Below, one piece after another: positions 51,274-55,239 of a stretch of 55,239 nt of DNA (its first letter is position 1; every line of letters begins with the position of its first letter). The position numbers and the translations under genes were made by a program. The stretch is taken from NCBI GenBank assembly GCA_022072615.1, contig JAJVHS010000012.1:37991-93229 (forward strand). The letters run 5' to 3'. This DNA comes from Phycisphaerales bacterium (GTDB lineage: Bacteria > Planctomycetota > Phycisphaerae > Phycisphaerales > UBA1924). Below the pieces are notes generated by a model. That model saw only the letters and a program-made list of their open reading frames with translations. It searched no databases and had not been told where the DNA came from.

Positions 51274-51783
51274 TCACATGCCGCGCTCGATCGGCGGGAT
51301 GAAGATCATCTCCCCGCCCTGGATCTTCACCAGGTTCTCCAGCAGCGACGGGAACTCGTCGTCCTTGTGCAGGTAGCCGCAGGCGCCGGCGTCGAACGCG
51401 GCCTCGATGTACTCCTCGCGAAGGTGGCCGCTGAACATCACCACCTTTGACTCCGGGCAGCACGCCACGATCTGACGCACGAGGCCGAACGTGTCGACCT
51501 CCGGCATGTCGACGTCCATCAGCACGATCCTGGGGGCGGCGCGGCGCACGAAATCGAGCACGCTGGCCCCGTTGCTCACCCAGCCCGCCCACTCGAATCG
51601 GGGGTCGCGCCGGATCACATACGGCATGGCATCGGCCAGCATGGCGTTGTCATCCACCAGGACCACCGTGATGCGGCTGGTGTCCGCCTTCCCCGACCGC
51701 GCTGCGTCGCAGGCGGGGCGGGGGGGCGAGCGATCGGACCCGGCGGCCGCGTCGTCGGCGTTGTCGCGGTTGGTTGCTGCCAT
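51274..51783 (-). CDS. Receiver-only response regulator with disordered N-terminus
   Basis: A 169-residue protein from ATG 51783. Residues 1-35 are polar and probably disordered; residues about 36-160 are a receiver with VVLVDDNAML (acidic pair), IVLMDVDMPEVD (phosphoacceptor), VVMFSGH (switch) and GYLHKDDE (Lys). No output domain follows. Its ATG lies one base after the stop of the REC-PAS-kinase gene on the same strand (TAGCATG), so it is very likely co-translated with that kinase and could be its partner. Confidence 0.85.
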   Translation of the reverse strand: MAATNRDNADDAAAGSDRSPPRPACDAARSGKADTSRITVVLVDDNAMLADAMPYVIRRDPRFEWAGWVSNGASVLDFVRRAAPRIVLMDVDMPEVDTFGLVRQIVACCPESKVVMFSGHLREEYIEAAFDAGACGYLHKDDEFPSLLENLVKIQGGEMIFIPPIERGM

Positions 51784-51784
51784 G

Positions 51785-54028
51785 CTAGTTGGTCGCGGCG
51801 TAAGGGCTGGGTCGCTCGGGTGGGACGGTGTGGATCGTGCCGGGGTGCGGCGGTCCGAGGGTGGACTGCCCGGGGTCCTGGTCCTTCTGGAGGCCGTCGA
51901 TCTCGCTGGCTGGATCTCCGGCGGGCGACTCAGCGTTCTCGACCGCCTTGAGGAGGGCCCCGCGGATGGCCGTGAACGTCGGCCGTCGACCGAGGTACTG
52001 CACACGCCCGCCCAGGAGACCCGGCTCGGGGAGCGGCCACTCGGGGCTCGCTCGAGAACCCGTGGGCCGTTCCGGCGCGGAGGCCGCGCTCTCCAGCACG
52101 ATTGCCTGGCGCCGTGGGTGCTCGGCCAGGAACGCGATGACGCGCTCGGGCGTGGCCGAGGCTCCGCCCAGGATCCACATTTCCGCGTCGGGAACGCGGC
52201 CTTCTTCGCAGTTGAAGACACCGGCCCCGCGAGCCGTCAGCATGGACTTCACCAGGCCCTCGGCCCGGGCGTCGTCGAGGCTCACCGCGGCCCGCAGGCG
52301 AGCGCGTGGCGGCGTGTGCGCCGGGGTCTCCCCGGTCGTCCTGAGCGACAGTGTGAAGGTCACGCCGCTGCCCGGGGCCGTCCGAAGGTCCACGCGTCCG
52401 CCGGCGGCCTCCACCCAGGCCCGGACCATCGGCAGGCCCATGCCGGTGGAAACCACGCGGGTCTTGGTGCTGAAGTATGGCTCGAAGCACCTGGCGGCGA
52501 TCTCGGGGGTCATTCCCGGGCCGTTGTCGGAGATCATCAATTGCACGAACGGCCTGCCGTCCTCGGTGGCGAGGCTGCTCGACACCTGGATGACGCCGGG
52601 CGTGGTGGTGTGGCCGGATGTGACCGCCTCGCCGGCGTTCTGCACGAGGTTGAACACGGCCTGCGTCAGGCGGGAGGTGGCGATCGAGACGCGCGGCAGG
52701 TCCGGCGCGATGCGTCCCTCGAGACGCACGCCGCGGGGCAGCCCTGCCCGGAAAACGCCCTCGACGTCCCGCCACCAGTTCGCCAGGTCGATGCCCGACT
52801 GACCTTCCTGTGCGCGGTCGGGATCGGCCGCGAGCAGGCGCAGGCCCGATGCCAGGCGCTGCAGGTACGCCGCCGCCTCGCGGATCGAGGCCACGTCATC
52901 GGCCGCGGACGCGGGCAGGTCGAGCTCCGCGAGCGAACCGAGCCTGGCCCGGATGGGCAGGAGGAGGTTGCTCATGTCGTGGCCGAGCCCGGCCGCCAGG
53001 GTGCCTACGGTCGCCAGACGCTCGGAGTTGTGCAGCCGCTCGAGCGATTCGCGCAGCTCGCGGGTGCGCTGGGCGACCGCCGCGTCGAGCAACTCGTTGT
53101 GCCGCTGGAGTTCCTCTTCGAACTGCTTGCGGCGTGTGATGTCCATGAGGACGCCCAGCGCCCGCACCGGCCGGCCTTCCGCGTCGCGGATGATGCGCCC
53201 GCGGTTGATCACCCAGGCCACGCCCTGCTGCGGGCGGACGATGCGGAACTCCGCCGCGTACTCGGATTCGGACGAGTTGACGATGCCCCGGAACGCCGAC
53301 AACGCCGCCTGGCGGTCCTCGGGGTGCACGACCCGGGCCGCGTCCTCGAGCGGGCCGTCCCACGAGCCGGGGGCGAATCCGAACGTCTCGGGCGCTTCGG
53401 CCGCGAAGCTGATCCGCTCGTTCGAAAGGTCCATCTCCCAGGGGAGCAGGTGCGCGGCCGCGATGGCGAGCCGCAACCGTTCTTCACTTTCGCGCAGCGC
53501 CGCGTTGGCAACCGTCAGATCGGAGGTTCGGTCGCGGACCATTGTTTCGAGATGGTCGTTGACGCGGCGGAGTTCTTCCTGCACGCGCAGGCGTTCGGAG
53601 ATCTCGGTCTGGAGCGCGCGGTTGGCGTCGAGCAGGGCCCGGTTCTTGCGGTAGAGGTCGACGAACACCGCAACTTTGCTGCGCAGGATCTGAGGATTGA
53701 TGGGCTTGGTGAGATAATCGACCGCGCCGACGCCGTAGCCCCGCAGGACCTCGTGCTCGTCCATCAGGTGCGCAGTCAGGAACAGCACCGGGACGTGCTG
53801 GGTGCGTTTGCGCTTCTTGATGAGGTCGGCGAGTTCGATGCCGCTGACGCCGGGCATGCGGATGTCGAGCACGATCGCGGCAAAGTCGTGCCGGAGGACC
53901 GCCAGCAGGGCCTCCTCGGCGGATTGGGCCCGCACGAGGGTGAACTCCGGCGACTGGAGGATCGCCTCGACCGCGTCCAGGTTCCGCGGCTGGTCATCGA
54001 CGATCAGGATGGGAGCCGGCTCATTCAT
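51785..54028 (-). CDS. Hybrid histidine kinase: REC - coiled coil - PAS - HisKA/HATPase
   Basis: A 747-residue soluble protein. Order: receiver (about 1-120; LIVDDQPRN, phosphoacceptor Asp55 in IVLDIRMPG, Lys in YLTKPI), a coiled-coil linker (about 125-195), a PAS domain (about 195-305; FGFAPGSWDG, EFRIVRPQQGVAWVINRG), dimerisation/phosphoacceptor helix with GLGHDMSNLLLP, and an ATPase domain with NAGEAV, ISDNGPGM and STGMGLPMV. About 150 further residues follow, the first part resembling a receiver without a phosphoacceptor (VPDAEMWILGG). No membrane segment: a cytoplasmic sensor kinase. It is upstream of, and abuts, a receiver-only gene, and lies 54 bp after the multi-receiver gene. Confidence 0.88.
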   Translation of the reverse strand: MNEPAPILIVDDQPRNLDAVEAILQSPEFTLVRAQSAEEALLAVLRHDFAAIVLDIRMPGVSGIELADLIKKRKRTQHVPVLFLTAHLMDEHEVLRGYGVGAVDYLTKPINPQILRSKVAVFVDLYRKNRALLDANRALQTEISERLRVQEELRRVNDHLETMVRDRTSDLTVANAALRESEERLRLAIAAAHLLPWEMDLSNERISFAAEAPETFGFAPGSWDGPLEDAARVVHPEDRQAALSAFRGIVNSSESEYAAEFRIVRPQQGVAWVINRGRIIRDAEGRPVRALGVLMDITRRKQFEEELQRHNELLDAAVAQRTRELRESLERLHNSERLATVGTLAAGLGHDMSNLLLPIRARLGSLAELDLPASAADDVASIREAAAYLQRLASGLRLLAADPDRAQEGQSGIDLANWWRDVEGVFRAGLPRGVRLEGRIAPDLPRVSIATSRLTQAVFNLVQNAGEAVTSGHTTTPGVIQVSSSLATEDGRPFVQLMISDNGPGMTPEIAARCFEPYFSTKTRVVSTGMGLPMVRAWVEAAGGRVDLRTAPGSGVTFTLSLRTTGETPAHTPPRARLRAAVSLDDARAEGLVKSMLTARGAGVFNCEEGRVPDAEMWILGGASATPERVIAFLAEHPRRQAIVLESAASAPERPTGSRASPEWPLPEPGLLGGRVQYLGRRPTFTAIRGALLKAVENAESPAGDPASEIDGLQKDQDPGQSTLGPPHPGTIHTVPPERPSPYAATN

Positions 54029-54082
54029 TCGTCAGGGGCACCCCGAAAGGCAGGAGACGCACTCGACCGCACCGGCGGCGGG

Positions 54083-55239
54083 TCATCGGTAGAGCCACAC
54101 CCTCAGAAGCGACAGGAGCTGCTCGGTGTTCACTGGCTTGGCGATGTAATCCGACGCGCCGGCTTGGAGGCACTTCTCGCGGTCCCCCTTCATGGCCTTG
54201 GCGGTCAGCGCGAGGATCGGAAGCGTCCGGAAACGCGGGTCCCGGCGGATCTCGCGCATGGTTTCGTAACCGTCCATCTCGGGCATCATGATGTCCATCA
54301 GCACGACGCTCAGGTCCGGCGTCTGCTCGATGATCTCGATCGCCTGGCGGCCGTTGGTGGCGCTGAGCACCTCCATCTCGTAGTTCTCGAGCACGGTGCT
54401 GAGGGCGAAGATGTTGCGGGCGTCGTCGTCCACCACCAGCACCTTGCGCCCGCGGAGCACCTCGGACGAGCCGTGGAGCTGGGCGATCATGCTCTGCTTG
54501 GAGGCGGGCAGGTCCGCGATGACGCGGTGCAGGAAGAGCGAGGTCTCGTCCAGCAGGCGCTCGGGCGACTGCACGTCCTTGAGGACGACGCTCTTGGCCA
54601 TGGTCCGCAGCCGAGCCTCTTCCTGGGCCGACAAGTCCTTGCCGGTGTAGACCACCACGGGGATGTCACGCAGCGTGGGCTCGGCCTGGATGCGTTCGAG
54701 GAGCTCGAACCCCGTCATGTCCGGCAGGCGCAGGTCCACCACGCAGCAGTCGAAGATCCCGTCCAGCAGCGCCGTCAGCGCCTCGGAGCCGGTGCCGACC
54801 GCGCGGATCTGGATGTCGTCGTGCGCGAGCAGCTCGACGATGCTCTGGCGTTCCAGGTCGTTGTCCTCGACCACCAGCAGCCGCTTGGTGTGCGGGGCGA
54901 TGTAGGTCTTGATGCGGTCGAAGGCCTGCTCGAGCTCCTCCGTCGTCGCGGGCTTGACCAGGTACGAGAAGGCCCCGTGCGAGAGGCCGTGCTGGCGTTC
55001 TTCCTCCACCGAGAGCATCTGCACCGGGATGTGCCGGGTGTAAGGATCGAGCTTGAGGTTGTTGAGGACCGTCCAGCCGAGCATGTCGGGCAGGAACACG
55101 TCGAGGGTGATCGCCGTCGGCCGGTAGTCTCGCGCCAGCGAGAGCGCGGTCTGCCCGCGCGAGGCCACGATCCCCTTGAAGCCCTTGCCGCGCGCCATGC
55201 CCAGCAGCACACGGGCGTAGTGGGGGTCGTCGTCCACGA
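54083..55239 (-). CDS. Multi-receiver protein, C-terminal part (probably end of a hybrid histidine kinase)
   Basis: The frame reaches the right edge of the window, so the N-terminus is missing; the apparent start there is only an internal Val codon. The visible ~385 residues are three receiver domains in a row: first with VDDDPH and LDVFLPDM, second with VVEDNDLER and VVDLRLPD, third with VVDDDARN and LMDIMMPEMDG. All three keep the phosphoacceptor Asp, but in the second the Lys region reads VVLKDVQ. Three C-terminal receivers are typical of large HAMP-type hybrid kinases. It belongs to the minus-strand signalling group with the hybrid kinase and the receiver-only gene. Confidence 0.85.
   Translation of the reverse strand, partial: VDDDPHYARVLLGMARGKGFKGIVASRGQTALSLARDYRPTAITLDVFLPDMLGWTVLNNLKLDPYTRHIPVQMLSVEEERQHGLSHGAFSYLVKPATTEELEQAFDRIKTYIAPHTKRLLVVEDNDLERQSIVELLAHDDIQIRAVGTGSEALTALLDGIFDCCVVDLRLPDMTGFELLERIQAEPTLRDIPVVVYTGKDLSAQEEARLRTMAKSVVLKDVQSPERLLDETSLFLHRVIADLPASKQSMIAQLHGSSEVLRGRKVLVVDDDARNIFALSTVLENYEMEVLSATNGRQAIEIIEQTPDLSVVLMDIMMPEMDGYETMREIRRDPRFRTLPILALTAKAMKGDREKCLQAGASDYIAKPVNTEQLLSLLRVWLYR

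Noticed and set aside
1..55239. CRISPR array, prophage or insertion sequence
   Set aside because: No regularly spaced direct repeats, transposase, integrase or terminal inverted repeats were found; the octamer arrays have no spacers.

Overview
The window looks like chromosomal DNA of a high-GC planctomycete, most likely of the class Phycisphaerae. This is an inference from family content. It carries two secreted beta-helix proteins ending in the paired 'GC-type' dockerin repeats typical of that phylum, a pseudopilin of the planctomycete H-X9-D style, several membrane proteins with CxxCG...CPECG zinc ribbons, and a cytoplasmic Ser/Thr kinase. I see no phage, insertion sequence, CRISPR array, rRNA or tRNA. 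Genes are short operons on both strands, often with stop/start overlaps or abutments.

Layout. 1-2.3 kb (minus): FHA protein, then a WecA/MraY-type sugar-phosphate transferase, then a membrane protein cut by the left edge. 2.4-3.7 kb: a HemW-like radical SAM protein. 3.7-6.5 kb (minus): ruvA, a DUF3052 gene and a coiled-coil protein with a nuclease-like PD-(D/E)XK signature. 6.7-8.8 kb: a soluble CapD/PglF-type nucleotide-sugar dehydratase and a small helical protein. 8.8-12.65 kb (minus): three tandem paralogues combining an intact PilZ domain with a decayed receiver and a histidine-less Hpt-like tail. 12.8-17.3 kb: a Tat-exported beta-propeller protein, murG, and three zinc-ribbon membrane proteins. 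17.4-21.1 kb: secreted cyclophilin, pseudopilin, and an ECF sigma/anti-sigma pair. 21.3-25.7 kb (minus): two tandem 679-residue beta-helix/dockerin proteins, each with its own terminator.

26-30.9 kb: DUF481 outer-membrane-type protein, TlpA-like lipoprotein, cysteine-rich lipoprotein, serine hydrolase. 31-36.5 kb (minus): Ser/Thr kinase, an amidase-fold protein without its zinc ligands, a small lipoprotein, trmL, a double thioredoxin-fold protein without cysteine pairs, and a TrmH-like methyltransferase. 36.6-46.4 kb: uppP, serA, asnB (minus), xylA, a ribbon/helical-repeat membrane protein (minus), and a POT-family transporter with a large insertion. 46.5-50.5 kb: MFS transporter, DUF1579 protein, and a secreted protein of unknown function. 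50.8 kb to the right edge: two convergent receiver-only response regulators, a REC-PAS-histidine kinase, and the end of a multi-receiver protein cut by the edge.

Together the genes point to envelope building (uppP, wecA-like, capD-like, murG), surface display of beta-helix proteins, and dense signalling. The least ordinary element is the PilZ trio: c-di-GMP binding looks conserved while phosphotransfer residues are lost differently in each copy. Other notable patterns are folds that have lost their catalytic residues (amidase, thioredoxins), the loop insertion in the POT transporter, and related 8-bp tandem repeats at two distant sites.
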